From NCBI GenBank assembly GCA_038230735.1, contig JBBRMR010000001.1, positions 1 to 64,000 on the forward strand: a DNA stretch of 64,000 nt, given 5' to 3'. The notes below the pieces were generated by a model. It was not told the DNA's origin and did no database searches. It was given only the letters and a program-made list of their open reading frames with translations. Positions 43,920-52,759 of the stretch are shown in pieces. The position numbers and the translations under genes were made by a program. Each line of letters starts with the position of its first letter. The first letter of the stretch is position 1. The DNA comes from Arcicella sp038230735 (GTDB lineage: Bacteria; Bacteroidota; Bacteroidia; Cytophagales; Spirosomataceae).

Positions 43920-44054
43920 TTTTGAATAGAGTCCTTTCAACTCTTCTGTCTTCAATTTAGAAGCTACTATTAATAAAAGTATTAATTTTGGATAAAGCCT
44001 TAATTTTCAAAAGCATGAAACACTAATCCCAAACCCCCAAAACCTAACCCCTAA

Positions 44055-45374
44055 TTAAACAGTCGCTTCTGTTCTACCCGTCACTCTTCCCGACTGCATC
44101 AAACCTTCATATTTACGCATCAACAAATAACTTTCAATTTGCTGTAAAGTATCCAACACAACGCCTACTAAAATCAATAATGACGTTCCTCCGAAGAAAG
44201 AAGCAAATCCACTGGTGATTCCGAATAAACGAGCAACGGCTGGTAGAATCGCAATTATCGCTAACATGATTGCTCCTGGCAACGTAATTCTATCTAAAAT
44301 ATCAGCAATGAAACTTGATGTTGCCTCTCCTGGTTTCACCCCTGGCACAAAACCACCACCACGCTTCATATCATCAGAAATTTGTGTTGGGTTGATTGAA
44401 ATAGCTGTGTAAAAGAAGGTAAAAATAATAATCAAGGTTGCAAACAAGAGATTATATCCCCAAGCCGCTGGGTCGCCAAAATTTTGTTGAACTGATAAAG
44501 CAAACTCACTCTTATCCGCAAATTGACCCGCCACTAAGCCTGGAACAAACATCAAAGCCTGAGCAAAGATGATTGGCATAACGCCCGAAGCATTCAATTT
44601 GATAGGAATATACTGACGCTCACCACTTACTGATGATGCTCTATTACCCACTACTTGCTTTGCATATTGAACGGGAATACGTCTCACGGCTTGTGTAACG
44701 GCTACTGCCAACATCACCACAAAGAAAAGAGCAACCATTTCAATCACGAACAACAAAGCTCCTGACATTCCACGAGATTGAGCTTCACCAATAATAGCAC
44801 TTGGAAGACGAGACACGATACCAATCATAATTAGCATTGAGATACCGTTACCAACTCCTTTATCTGTAATTTTCTCTCCCAACCACATACAAAACATTGT
44901 ACCTGCAATCAAAATAATGACGGCAAACAAACGGAAAGACCAAGCACTTACCATGATGGCTTCAGCTGGAATTGTGGTTTGTAAATACGCTGTTGCTTGT
45001 GCGGCGGTAACTAAAATCGTCAATACACGAGTAATTTGATTCAACTTCTTACGTCCTGATTCACCATCTTTTTGCATTTTTTGGAAATAAGGCAAAGCAA
45101 TAGTCAATAACTGGATAGCAATGGATGCCGAGATATAAGGCATAATACCTAATGCAAAGATGGAGGCATTATTGAATGCACCACCCGAGAACATATTAAG
45201 TAAGCCCAATAGACCTTCTGTCCCTTTCGAGTCTAATTTATTGGCATCAACCCCTGGCAATACAATGTATGAACCTAAGCGGAAGAAGGTAATAAACAAC
45301 AGGGTATTAAGAATTCTACCTCTTAATTCCTCTATTGAGAAAATGTTTTTGATAGTGTTAATAAACTTGTTCAT
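44055..45374 (-). CDS. secY: Protein translocase subunit SecY
   Basis: 439 aa, ten membrane helices. Start MNKFINTIKNIFSIEELRGR; FITFFRLGSYIVLPGVDANK; the plug-side GGAFNNASIFALGIMPYISA; and late cytosolic loop DDMKRGGGFVPGVKPGE. Forms the channel of the Sec system. The C-terminal tail includes MRKYEGLMQSGRVTGRTEA. Confidence 0.97.
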   Translation of the reverse strand: MNKFINTIKNIFSIEELRGRILNTLLFITFFRLGSYIVLPGVDANKLDSKGTEGLLGLLNMFSGGAFNNASIFALGIMPYISASIAIQLLTIALPYFQKMQKDGESGRKKLNQITRVLTILVTAAQATAYLQTTIPAEAIMVSAWSFRLFAVIILIAGTMFCMWLGEKITDKGVGNGISMLIMIGIVSRLPSAIIGEAQSRGMSGALLFVIEMVALFFVVMLAVAVTQAVRRIPVQYAKQVVGNRASSVSGERQYIPIKLNASGVMPIIFAQALMFVPGLVAGQFADKSEFALSVQQNFGDPAAWGYNLLFATLIIIFTFFYTAISINPTQISDDMKRGGGFVPGVKPGEATSSFIADILDRITLPGAIMLAIIAILPAVARLFGITSGFASFFGGTSLLILVGVVLDTLQQIESYLLMRKYEGLMQSGRVTGRTEATV

Positions 45375-45550
45375 GCTATCTGTTTAAATAATCGTGAAGG
45401 AATATGAAAATCAATTTGGTTAACTTAACATCTAATTACAAATCTGTTGCCAGTTTTCACACGATTACCTAATATTTCTGTTGTCTATCCTGATTAATTT
45501 GAAAATTTCCATCACCACAACCTAAATTGTGCCGATGGAAATGCATTTTT

Positions 45551-45997
45551 TTATCCCACAATTGCCTGACCACCAGCCGCTTCGATAGCCGCTTTTGCTG
45601 AGGCAGAGAAACCTTTTACGGTTACTTCCAAGGCTGATGTTATAGCACCACGTGATAAAATTTTCACTAAGTCGTTCTTAGAAACCAAACCGTGAGCGTA
45701 TAATACATCATGGTTGATAACTGTCAAACTCAATGAATCAGCTAATGCTTGAAGGGTATCAAGATTAAGAGCTTTGTATTCAACACGATTGATATTTTTG
45801 AAACCAAATTTAGGAACACGTCTTTGAAGTGGCATTTGACCACCTTCAAAACCAGCTTTACGAGAGTAACCTGAACGTGATTGAGCACCGTTGTTACCAC
45901 GAGCTGAGGTAGCTCCGATTCCAGAACCTTGACCACGACCAACCCTTTTTCTTGTTTTCGTAGCTCCTTGTGCGGGCTTTAATGAAGAAAGATTCAT
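45551..45997 (-). CDS. rplO: 50S ribosomal protein L15
   Basis: 148 aa. MNLSSLKPAQGATKTRKRVG, GQGSGIGATSARGNNGAQSR and QMPLQRRVPKFGF are the L15 signature. Order rpmD-rplO-secY. Confidence 0.98.
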   Translation of the reverse strand: MNLSSLKPAQGATKTRKRVGRGQGSGIGATSARGNNGAQSRSGYSRKAGFEGGQMPLQRRVPKFGFKNINRVEYKALNLDTLQALADSLSLTVINHDVLYAHGLVSKNDLVKILSRGAITSALEVTVKGFSASAKAAIEAAGGQAIVG

Positions 45998-46074
45998 TGT
46001 AATAAATTGTTAAAAAGTTTGCTAAACGCTACTTCCCTGTGAAGTAACTCGCTGATGTAATCCTTGGATTACAA

Positions 46075-46254
46075 TTAGATTTTTTCGACTAAAATCATGT
46101 GATTGACTGCACGAATCATACCTTCGATGGCTGGATTCAAATCTTTCACTACGCTTCTGTTCATTTTGCCTAAACCCAATGCTTGCATGGTTAGTTTTTG
46201 AACTTTCGGACGTTTGATTGTACTCTTAACCTGAGTAATTTTTACCTGTGACAT
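46075..46254 (-). CDS. rpmD: 50S ribosomal protein L30
   Basis: 59 aa from the Met at 46254 (MSQVKITQVKSTIKRPKVQK); the frame extends five codons upstream to 46269. MQALGLGKMNRSVVKDLNPA is typical. The gap to rpsE contains the ACAACTC word repeat (46286-46356). Confidence 0.95.
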   Translation of the reverse strand: MSQVKITQVKSTIKRPKVQKLTMQALGLGKMNRSVVKDLNPAIEGMIRAVNHMILVEKI

Positions 46255-46285
46255 TTTTTTATTAGTCAAGTAGTTATTTACTATC

Positions 46286-46356
46286 AGTTATTAATTATTA
46301 GTTATGAGTTGAAAACTTTTTTACAACTCACAACTCACAACTCACAACTCACAACT
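46286..46356. repeat. Word-repeat hairpin, rpsE-rpmD gap
   Basis: The left arm AGTTATTAATTATTAGTTAT runs on to GAGTTG (46286-46311). The right arm (46324-46356) is CAACTCA repeated head to tail with period 7, almost five times. The arms pair with G-T wobbles and a few mismatches. Seven-base words are the unit of both arms. Confidence 0.85.
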
Positions 46357-46362
46357 AAAAAA

Positions 46363-46884
46363 CTATCCGTTGAAAACTTTTGCTAATGATACTCCTCTTT
46401 GGAAAGCTACTGTGTGTGGGTTTCTCATGTTTACAAGAGCCTGAACAGTTGCCTTCACCACGTTGTGTGGGTTGGAAGAACCTTTTGATTTTGCTAATAC
46501 GTCGTGAACACCCGCTGATTCTAACACAGCACGCATTGCACCACCCGCAATTACTCCCGTTCCAGGAGCAGCAGGCTTCAACAATACGAAACCACCAGAA
46601 TATTTACCGATTTGTTCGTGAGGAACTGAATTTTTTAACAAAGCGACCTCGAATACGTTTTTCTTAGCGTCTTCGATTCCTTTTGCAATAGCATCTGTTA
46701 CTTCGTTTGCTTTACCCAAACCGAAACCAACAACACCATTTCCGTCACCAACCACAACAATTGCTGAGAAGGAGAATCTACGTCCACCTTTTACAACTTT
46801 TGCTACACGGTTAATAGCAACGACTTTTTCCTTTAATTCGCCTTCGTTAACCTTAATTGGTTTTGATATTAAATTTTGTGACAT
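46363..46884 (-). CDS. rpsE: 30S ribosomal protein S5
   Basis: 173 aa. N-terminal KVVKGGRRFSFSAIVVVGDG, the loop NGVVGFGLGKANEVTDAI and the VIAGGAMRAVLESAGVHDVL block. S5 guards decoding accuracy. Standard rplR-rpsE-rpmD order. Confidence 0.98.
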   Translation of the reverse strand: MSQNLISKPIKVNEGELKEKVVAINRVAKVVKGGRRFSFSAIVVVGDGNGVVGFGLGKANEVTDAIAKGIEDAKKNVFEVALLKNSVPHEQIGKYSGGFVLLKPAAPGTGVIAGGAMRAVLESAGVHDVLAKSKGSSNPHNVVKATVQALVNMRNPHTVAFQRGVSLAKVFNG

Positions 46885-46920
46885 TTTCTCTTAATTTGAA
46901 AATTTGTGGATTTGGAAATA

Positions 46921-47001
46921 GTATTGAGTATATGAGTATTGAGTATTAAGTATCTTCAAATAAAACACCTAATATTAAACAGTCTATACTTAACTCATAT
47001 C
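46921..47001. repeat. Word-repeat hairpin, rplR-rpsE gap
   Basis: Left arm GTATTGAGTATATGAGTATT, continuing GAGTATTAAGTAT; right arm ACCTAATATTAAACAGTC, continuing TATACTTAACTCATAT. The 8-base word GTATTGAG recurs. Confidence 0.65.
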
Positions 47002-47014
47002 CCAAATTTATTCA

Positions 47015-47362
47015 TTAGAATTTAAGCCCGCCTTCTCTTGCTCCTTCTGCAACTGCTTTCACACGTCCGTGATACAAATATCCGTTACGGTCGAAAACAA
47101 CGCCAGAGACTCCTGCTGCCAAAGCTTTTTCAGCAATTTTTGCTCCTACTTGTTTTGCACTTTCAACGTTTCCATTGGCAAGTCCTAATTCTTTCGAGCA
47201 AGCTGCTGCTAATGTATGTCCTTTTACGTCATCAACGATTTGAGCATATATACCTGTGTTTGAACGAAACACAGACAATCTTGGCTTATCGGCAGTCCCA
47301 GAAATCTTTGCTCTGATTGAATGCTTAATGCGTAATCTTCTTGAATCTTTTTGCGTAGCCAT
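47015..47362 (-). CDS. rplR: 50S ribosomal protein L18
   Basis: 115 aa. KHSIRAKISGTADKPRLSVF, SNTGIYAQIVDDVKGHTLAA and DRNGYLYHGRVKAVAEGARE. Binds 5S rRNA. Order rplF-rplR-rpsE. Confidence 0.98.
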   Translation of the reverse strand: MATQKDSRRLRIKHSIRAKISGTADKPRLSVFRSNTGIYAQIVDDVKGHTLAAACSKELGLANGNVESAKQVGAKIAEKALAAGVSGVVFDRNGYLYHGRVKAVAEGAREGGLKF

Positions 47363-47412
47363 TGTAATGTTTGGATGTTTTGTGGATTACCGACCCACGA
47401 GTTCAACTAATA

Positions 47413-47485
47413 ATTAACAGATAATAATTAATAGTATTGAATGATTTTTATTAAAATTATTCTCTATTAATTATTATCTGTTAAT
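47413..47485. repeat. Perfect 21-bp inverted repeat, rplF-rplR gap
   Basis: ATTAACAGATAATAATTAAT plus A (47413-47433) and its exact reverse complement at 47465-47485, separated by 31 bp. This is the most regular member of the gap hairpins. Confidence 0.9.
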
Positions 47486-47490
47486 TGAAT

Positions 47491-48045
47491 TTATTTCTTA
47501 CCGCCAGTTTTACCAGCTTTTCTACGAATTTGCTCACCGACAAAGCGAATACCTTTTCCTTTGTATGGTTCAACTTTACGCAATGAGCGAATCTTTGCGG
47601 CAACTTGACCTACTAATTCCTTGTCGATTCCCTCCAAAGTTACCTTTGGATTTTGTCCTTTTTCCATGGCAGTTGTAACTTTCAACTCATTTGGAATTTG
47701 AACGAATACACCGTGAGAATATCCCAAAGCTAATTCAAGAATATTTCCTTGATTTGTAGCTTTGTAACCAACCCCAACGATTTCCATTTGTGCTTTGTAA
47801 CCTTCACTTACCCCAATAACCATGTTATTAATTAATGAACGATACAAACCATGTAATGCTTTATGACGTTTTTGTTCAGTTGGGCGATTAACAGACATTT
47901 CTGCACCTTCGATTTCAACTGTAATATCTGGGTCAATAGTGCGTTCCAAAGAGCCTTTCGGTCCTTTTACTGAAACGTGATTCTTGTCGATTGTAACAGT
48001 TACTCCCGCAGGAATAGTAATTACTTTCTTGCCAATTCTTGACAT
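47491..48045 (-). CDS. rplF: 50S ribosomal protein L6
   Basis: 184 aa with the two L6 repeats: MSRIGKKVITIPAGVTVTID at the start and EPYKGKGIRFVGEQIRRKAG at the end. Lies near the factor-binding site. Order rpsH-rplF-rplR. Confidence 0.98.
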   Translation of the reverse strand: MSRIGKKVITIPAGVTVTIDKNHVSVKGPKGSLERTIDPDITVEIEGAEMSVNRPTEQKRHKALHGLYRSLINNMVIGVSEGYKAQMEIVGVGYKATNQGNILELALGYSHGVFVQIPNELKVTTAMEKGQNPKVTLEGIDKELVGQVAAKIRSLRKVEPYKGKGIRFVGEQIRRKAGKTGGKK

Positions 48046-48106
48046 GATTTTCTGTTTTGTGCTTAAATGGAAGCCAAATTAATAACTTCTTTCAGCGATG
48101 ATAATA

Positions 48107-48502
48107 TTAATAAACGTGGCAAAGAACTTCGCCACCTATGTTTAGTACACGAGCTTCCTTATCTGTGATAACGCCTTTCGAGGTCGAAAGAATTGCGATA
48201 CCCAAGCCATTCAATACACGTGGTAATTCTCCTGCACCTTTGTACTTGCGTAAACCTGGTTTAGATATTCTTTCTAACTTAACGATTGCTGATAGCTTTG
48301 TCGTAGGATTATACTTCAAAGCAATTTTGATAGTACCCTGTACGGATGTATCGTCAAATTTGTAGTTTTGAATATATCCTTTATCAAAAAGAACCTTAGT
48401 GATTTCTTTTTTGATGTTAGAAGCAGGGATTTCAACGATTCTGTGACGTGCCTTGATGGCATTTCTCAATCGTGTTAAGTAATCTGCTATTGGATCTGTC
48501 AT
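48107..48502 (-). CDS. rpsH: 30S ribosomal protein S8
   Basis: 131 aa from the Met at 48502 (MTDPIADYLTRLRNAIKARH), the family start, rather than 48523. Later blocks LERISKPGLRKYKGAGELPR and GLGIAILSTSKGVITDKEAR. Central 30S domain binder and in Enterobacteria a translational repressor of the spc operon. Confidence 0.97.
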   Translation of the reverse strand: MTDPIADYLTRLRNAIKARHRIVEIPASNIKKEITKVLFDKGYIQNYKFDDTSVQGTIKIALKYNPTTKLSAIVKLERISKPGLRKYKGAGELPRVLNGLGIAILSTSKGVITDKEARVLNIGGEVLCHVY

Positions 48503-48598
48503 TGTTTTCGATATTTGAAACAAACCTTTATTTTGAAAAGGCTTGCAAAATTACGGAATAAAAATTATAAAGACAAGTTGGTTGTGAGTTAATAAAAA

Positions 48599-48868
48599 CT
48601 ACCAGCTTGATTTGGTTACACCTGGAATTAAACCGTCAGATGCCATTTGGCGGAACGTAACACGGTTGATACCGAATTTACGCATATAACCTCTTGGACG
48701 ACCTGTCAATTTACAACGGTTGTGTAAACGTACTGGAGAAGCGTTTTTAGGCAGTTTGTCAAGACCTGCATAATCACCAGCGGCTTTCAAAGCTGCACGT
48801 TTGGCAGCATATTTAGCAACGGTTGCTTCTTTTTTTCTTTCTCTTGCTTTGACTGATTCTTTTGCCAT
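48599..48868 (-). CDS. rpsN: 30S ribosomal protein S14
   Basis: 89 aa, the longer zinc-free form. MAKESVKARERKKEATVAKY, then SPVRLHNRCKLTGRPRGYMR, KFGINRVTFRQMASDGLIPG. No CxxC pairs, so not the Zn form. Confidence 0.97.
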   Translation of the reverse strand: MAKESVKARERKKEATVAKYAAKRAALKAAGDYAGLDKLPKNASPVRLHNRCKLTGRPRGYMRKFGINRVTFRQMASDGLIPGVTKSSW

Positions 48869-48888
48869 TTTGTTTTTATCAGTTTGAT

Positions 48889-48954
48889 GCTATGAGCTAT
48901 GAGCTTCGAGCTTCGAGTTGGAAAACTCACTGCTCATGGCTTATGCCTCATGGC
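48889..48954. repeat. Word-repeat hairpin, rplE-rpsN gap
   Basis: Two 31-base arms around a GGAA loop: GCTATGAGCTATGAGC then TTCGAGCTTCGAGTT (48889-48919), and AACTCACTGCTCATGG then CTTATGCCTCATGGC (48924-48954). 22 of 31 positions pair, and 7-8 base words recur in each arm. Confidence 0.85.
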
Positions 48955-48960
48955 TGTAAA

Positions 48961-49515
48961 TTATTTTTTCTGATTTGCGAAAGGCATTCCCATTGCTGTT
49001 AGCAAGGCGTTTGCTTCTTCGTCTGTTTCGGCGGTGGTTACAAACGTAATGTCCATACCTGAAATTTTATTCACTTTGTCGATTGAAATCTCTGGAAAGA
49101 TAATTTGTTCTTTTACACCTAATGTGTAATTTCCACGTCCGTCGAATCCTTTTTCTGAAACTCCTTTGAAGTCACGTACACGGGGAAGTGCAACGGTCAT
49201 CAAACGATCTAAGAACTCGTACATTTTGTTTCCTCTCAACGTTACTTTTACACCGATAGGCATATTTTCACGCAATTTGAAGTTTGAGATAGCTTTTTTA
49301 GACAATGTAGCTACTGCTTTTTGTCCTGCAATTAGCGTGATTTCGTCAACGCCTGCATCTACCAATTTCTTGTCTGCAACGGCTGCCCCTACACCTTTGT
49401 TGATAACAACTTTAGTGACTTTTGGCACTTGCATTACTGATTTATATTGAAATTTCTCCTTCAACGCAGGTACGATTTCAGCTACATACCTATCTTTTAA
49501 TCTTGTAGTTGTCAT
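48961..49515 (-). CDS. rplE: 50S ribosomal protein L5
   Basis: 184 aa. DRYVAEIVPALKEKFQYKSV, QKAVATLSKKAISNFKLREN and GVKEQIIFPEISIDKVNKIS. Binds 5S rRNA and forms an inter-subunit bridge. Order rplX-rplE-rpsN. Confidence 0.98.
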   Translation of the reverse strand: MTTTRLKDRYVAEIVPALKEKFQYKSVMQVPKVTKVVINKGVGAAVADKKLVDAGVDEITLIAGQKAVATLSKKAISNFKLRENMPIGVKVTLRGNKMYEFLDRLMTVALPRVRDFKGVSEKGFDGRGNYTLGVKEQIIFPEISIDKVNKISGMDITFVTTAETDEEANALLTAMGMPFANQKK

Positions 49516-49552
49516 TTTATGAAAATTTTATGTGGATTTCCGACCCACTTTT

Positions 49553-49626
49553 CAATGAACAATTAACAGTTATCAGTGAACAATTATTTTTGACGATAAT
49601 TGATAATTGGTAATTGATAATTGGTT
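49553..49626. repeat. Word-repeat hairpin, rplX-rplE gap
   Basis: Left arm TGAACAATTAACAGTTATCA with repeat GTGAACAATTATT; right arm GATAATTGATAATTGG, then TAATTGATAATTGGTTA. The word pair AACAATTA / TAATTGAT recurs with period 8-12. It extends into the last codons of rplX at 49625. Confidence 0.75.
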
Positions 49627-49957
49627 AAATAAATTTGCCACTTGCTTTTGAGAATCTCTGTAATTTGCCCGCTTCGTTTAATTTACGACCAGTTCTTACA
49701 GCTTTACCATCTTCAAGAATTGCGATATTAGAAAGGTCAATTGAACCTTCTTTTTTGATAATTGCTCCTTGTGGTGAATTAGCATTTGGTTTCATGTGCT
49801 TGGTTTGAAGATTAACTCCTTCAATGATGGCACGACCTTTTTCTACTAAAACCTTTGTAATAATTCCTGACTTACCTTTTGAGTTTCCAGCGATAACGAT
49901 AACAGAATCACCAGATTTGACGTGCAGTTTTGGCTGCTTATTAGACTTTCTTTCCAT
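49625..49957 (-). CDS. rplX: 50S ribosomal protein L24
   Basis: 110 aa. KOW domain LHVKSGDSVIVIAGNSKGKS, then GVNLQTKHMKPNANSPQGAI. Early assembly protein. 13 bp after rplN. Confidence 0.97.
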   Translation of the reverse strand: MERKSNKQPKLHVKSGDSVIVIAGNSKGKSGIITKVLVEKGRAIIEGVNLQTKHMKPNANSPQGAIIKKEGSIDLSNIAILEDGKAVRTGRKLNEAGKLQRFSKASGKFI

Positions 49958-49970
49958 GATAATGTTATGA

Positions 49971-50339
49971 TTAAAGCACCTCTGGGGCTAATGAAACGAT
50001 TTTCATAAATCCTGCATCACGCAATTCACGTGCTACGGGTCCGAAGATACGAGTGCCACGTGGTTCGTCATTGTTGTTTAACAATACTACTGCGTTGTCC
50101 TCAAAACGGATATGTGAACCATCTTTACGACGGATTTCTTTTTTTGTTCTTACTACTACGGCTTTTGAAACCGTACCTTTTTTCATGCTTGATGATGATA
50201 ATGCTGATTTAACAGTTACTACCACTTTGTCACCAATTGATGCGTATCTTTTGCCTGTACCACCTAATACACGGATTACAAGGACTTCCTTTGCTCCTGA
50301 GTTATCAGCTACGCCAGATCTTGATTCTTGTTGTAACAT
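49971..50339 (-). CDS. rplN: 50S ribosomal protein L14
   Basis: 122 aa. MLQQESRSGVADNSGAKEVL, IRVLGGTGKRYASIGDKVVV and RIFGPVARELRDAGFMKIVS. Forms bridge B8. Order rpsQ-rplN-rplX. Confidence 0.98.
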   Translation of the reverse strand: MLQQESRSGVADNSGAKEVLVIRVLGGTGKRYASIGDKVVVTVKSALSSSSMKKGTVSKAVVVRTKKEIRRKDGSHIRFEDNAVVLLNNNDEPRGTRIFGPVARELRDAGFMKIVSLAPEVL

Positions 50340-50405
50340 CTTCTGATTATGATTTTATTAACGAAATATTAAACTTCTTTGAATTGTAAAATTAGGGGGA
50401 AGAAA

Positions 50406-50669
50406 TTATTTCGCTTTCTCAATAACCTCAACTAATCTCCAACGCTTGTTTTTTGACAATGGACGAGTCTCCATTACTTTCACTGTATCACCGATTCCAC
50501 AATCGTTATTTTCATCGTGAGCCATCAACTTTGAAGTTTTTTTCATAAACTTACCATAAAGTGGATGCTTTACTTTTCTTTCTACGGCTACGGTGATAGA
50601 TTTATCCATCTTATTACTCACCACACGCCCAACTCTGATTTTTCTCAGATTTCTTTTTAACTCTTCCAT
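50406..50669 (-). CDS. rpsQ: 30S ribosomal protein S17
   Basis: 87 aa. RKIRVGRVVSNKMDKSITVA, VERKVKHPLYGKFMKKTSKL and DTVKVMETRPLSKNKRWRLV. OB-fold, binds 16S rRNA helix 11 region. Confidence 0.98.
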   Translation of the reverse strand: MEELKRNLRKIRVGRVVSNKMDKSITVAVERKVKHPLYGKFMKKTSKLMAHDENNDCGIGDTVKVMETRPLSKNKRWRLVEVIEKAK

Positions 50670-50699
50670 CGTTGGATTTTATATTGTTGTTATTAAATT

Positions 50700-50767
50700 G
50701 ACTTCAAGCGGTATGTTGATGAAGTCTGTTATTTAAGTTATCATATTACACAGGAAAGATTCCTGTG
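50700..50767. repeat. Two hairpins in the rpmC-rpsQ gap
   Basis: GACTTCA ... TGAAGTC (50700-50726) and CACAGGAA-AGA-TTCCTGTG (50749-50767, perfect 8-bp stem). Unlike the other gaps the second is not a word repeat. Confidence 0.75.
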
Positions 50768-50777
50768 CTACGACATC

Positions 50778-50966
50778 TTACTTTTTCGCTGCTGTGAAGG
50801 CAGTTTCCAAACGAGCTACCATTTTGCGAGCCTCACGGATACGCAATGGGTTTTCGATTGGAGAAATAGCATGAGCGAATTTCAAACGTGCCAAACCTTC
50901 TTTTTCAGAAGCCAGGGTTGTCGTCAATTCTTCTAAACTCAATTTTTGTATTTCTGCGTTGTTCAT
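50778..50966 (-). CDS. rpmC: 50S ribosomal protein L29
   Basis: 62 aa. AEIQKLSLEELTTTLASEKE, then LARLKFAHAISPIENPLRIR and EARKMVARLETAF. Located at the tunnel exit. 12 bp after rplP. Confidence 0.97.
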   Translation of the reverse strand: MNNAEIQKLSLEELTTTLASEKEGLARLKFAHAISPIENPLRIREARKMVARLETAFTAAKK

Positions 50967-50978
50967 GATTTTGAAATT

Positions 50979-51401
50979 TTATGCTTCTTGGTAATCTCTA
51001 CGAACTACAAATGCAGTACGCATTGGCAATTTTTGAGCTGCCAAACGAAGTGCCTCCTGAGCAACTGCAAGTGGAACACCCGCTGATTCAAACAAGATAG
51101 TACCTGGTCTTACTCTGGCTACCCAATATTCGGGAGCACCTTTACCTTTACCCATACGAACTTCGGCTGGTTTCTTCGTGATTGGCTTGTCTGGGAATAC
51201 ACGAATCCAAACTTGACCTTCACGTTTCATAGCACGAGTTACTGAGATACGAGCCGCTTCAATCTGACGTGCAGTGATGCGACCTGGTTCCAAAGATTTG
51301 ATAGCAAATGAACCGAAATCAATCTCATGACCACGAGTAGCCAATCCTTTTATCCGACCTTTCTGTTGCTTGCGAAATTTGGTTCTTTTTGGTTGTAACA
51401 T
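50979..51401 (-). CDS. rplP: 50S ribosomal protein L16
   Basis: 140 aa. MLQPKRTKFRKQQKGRIKGL, GRITARQIEAARISVTRAMK and GKGAPEYWVARVRPGTILFE. Organises the tRNA A site. Confidence 0.98.
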   Translation of the reverse strand: MLQPKRTKFRKQQKGRIKGLATRGHEIDFGSFAIKSLEPGRITARQIEAARISVTRAMKREGQVWIRVFPDKPITKKPAEVRMGKGKGAPEYWVARVRPGTILFESAGVPLAVAQEALRLAAQKLPMRTAFVVRRDYQEA

Positions 51402-51454
51402 TGTCTTATTTATTCTACTAATTTCAGATTAACTGAAACTAAGATTATACAAAA

Positions 51455-52354
51455 TTATCTCTTACCGCCTGCTGGTTTGTTACCTCCTGGACCACCTGGA
51501 CGATTACCGCCTGGTTTGTTTGGACCGCCACCACGGTTGTTATTGTTGTTGTTACGACGTTGAGCATCATCACGACCGCCAGCACCGCCGCCGCCACGAT
51601 TATCTTTACCTCCACGTCCACCACCTCTACGATCATCATCACGTCCGCCACGGCTATTGTTTCCACCACGAGCATCTGGTCCAGCTGACTGCTGTGCCGC
51701 CATACCTGCGTTTGGAGAAAGGTCAGGCTTACCATAGATTTCTCCACGGAAAATCCAAACTTTGATACCAATTTTACCGTAAACTGTCAATGCTTCTGAA
51801 ACTGCGTAGTCGATGTCTGCACGTAAGGTGTGCAAAGGAATACGTCCTTCTTTGTAGCCTTCTGAACGTGCCATTTCAGCACCTCCCAAACGACCTGAAA
51901 GTTTCAATTTGATGCCCTGAGCTCCTACACGCATAGCTGATGCGATAGATTGCTTCATGGCACGACGGAACGAGATACGTGCTTCTAACTGTTGAGCGAT
52001 AGTTTCTCCGATTAATTTAGCATCAATCTCAGGACGTTTGATTTCAAAAATATTGATTTGAACGTCTTTTCCTGTGATTTTCTTTAATTCTTCTTTGATT
52101 TTATCAACTTCTTGTCCGCCTTTACCAATTACTACACCTGGACGAGCCGTGTTGATAGTAAGGGTAATACGTTTCAAAGTACGCTCAATGATTACCTTAG
52201 AGATTGCTCCCTTAGGAATACGTGCAGCTACGTATTTACGAATTTTATCGTCTTCTACTAATTTATCGGCAAAACTTTTACCGCCATACCAGTTAGAGTC
52301 CCAACCTCTGACGATTCCAAGTCTTAATCCAATCGGGTTTATCTTCTGTCCCAT
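51455..52354 (-). CDS. rpsC: 30S ribosomal protein S3 with Gly/Arg/Asn-rich C-terminal tail
   Basis: 299 aa against the usual 210-240. The S3 core (KH domain, GKGGQEVDKIKEELKKITGK; C-domain IPLHTLRADIDYAVSEALTV) ends at about residue 210. After that comes an 85-residue tail of Gly, Arg, Asp, Asn and Pro: RGG-type units (RGGNNSRGGRDDDRRGGGRG), a run of Asn (QRRNNNNNNRGGG) and PGG repeats. The core encodes the mRNA-entry site helicase region; the tail is probably disordered and could bind RNA. The first 30S protein in this cluster to have such a tail is unusual and may be lineage-specific. Confidence 0.97.
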   Translation of the reverse strand: MGQKINPIGLRLGIVRGWDSNWYGGKSFADKLVEDDKIRKYVAARIPKGAISKVIIERTLKRITLTINTARPGVVIGKGGQEVDKIKEELKKITGKDVQINIFEIKRPEIDAKLIGETIAQQLEARISFRRAMKQSIASAMRVGAQGIKLKLSGRLGGAEMARSEGYKEGRIPLHTLRADIDYAVSEALTVYGKIGIKVWIFRGEIYGKPDLSPNAGMAAQQSAGPDARGGNNSRGGRDDDRRGGGRGGKDNRGGGGAGGRDDAQRRNNNNNNRGGGPNKPGGNRPGGPGGNKPAGGKR

Positions 52355-52381
52355 TTTGTGATATTTAGATTTCTTGTCTAA

Positions 52382-52747
52382 TTATTCTGAAATTATTGTT
52401 GGTGCTGTTGCCGAGGCAACTACAAGCGTGATGTGGTTAGAACGCTTCAAGATTCTATGACCACGACCTTGCGGAGCTGGACGCAAACGTTTTAATGAAC
52501 CACCGCCATCTACTGTTACGGTTTTAACGTATAAGTCAGCATCTTCTAACTTTACGTCTTCATTTTTGTTTTGCCAGTTAGCAATTGCCGAGAGCAATAA
52601 TTTCTCAACATATCTTGCACCAATCTTTGGCTCGTATTTCAAAATACCAAGAGCCTTGTTGATTTTCTGACCTCTAATCATATCTACTACGATTCTCATT
52701 TTCTGAGGAGAGGTCGGAACTTTATTTAATTTAGCTACTGCTTCCAT
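52382..52747 (-). CDS. rplV: 50S ribosomal protein L22
   Basis: 121 aa. NKVPTSPQKMRIVVDMIRGQ, ALGILKYEPKIGARYVEKLL and LKRLRPAPQGRGHRILKRSN, whose beta hairpin lines the exit tunnel. Order rpsS-rplV-rpsC. Confidence 0.98.
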   Translation of the reverse strand: MEAVAKLNKVPTSPQKMRIVVDMIRGQKINKALGILKYEPKIGARYVEKLLLSAIANWQNKNEDVKLEDADLYVKTVTVDGGGSLKRLRPAPQGRGHRILKRSNHITLVVASATAPTIISE

Positions 52748-52759
52748 GATTCTCTGAAT

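Noticed and set aside
46324..46356. Regular repeats that might be a CRISPR array
   Set aside because: The period is 7 bp without spacers, and no cas genes are in the window.
51445..51771. Val/Met-rich open frame overlapping the rpsC tail
   Set aside because: It is a frame shadow of the Gly/Arg-rich repeat codons of rpsC.
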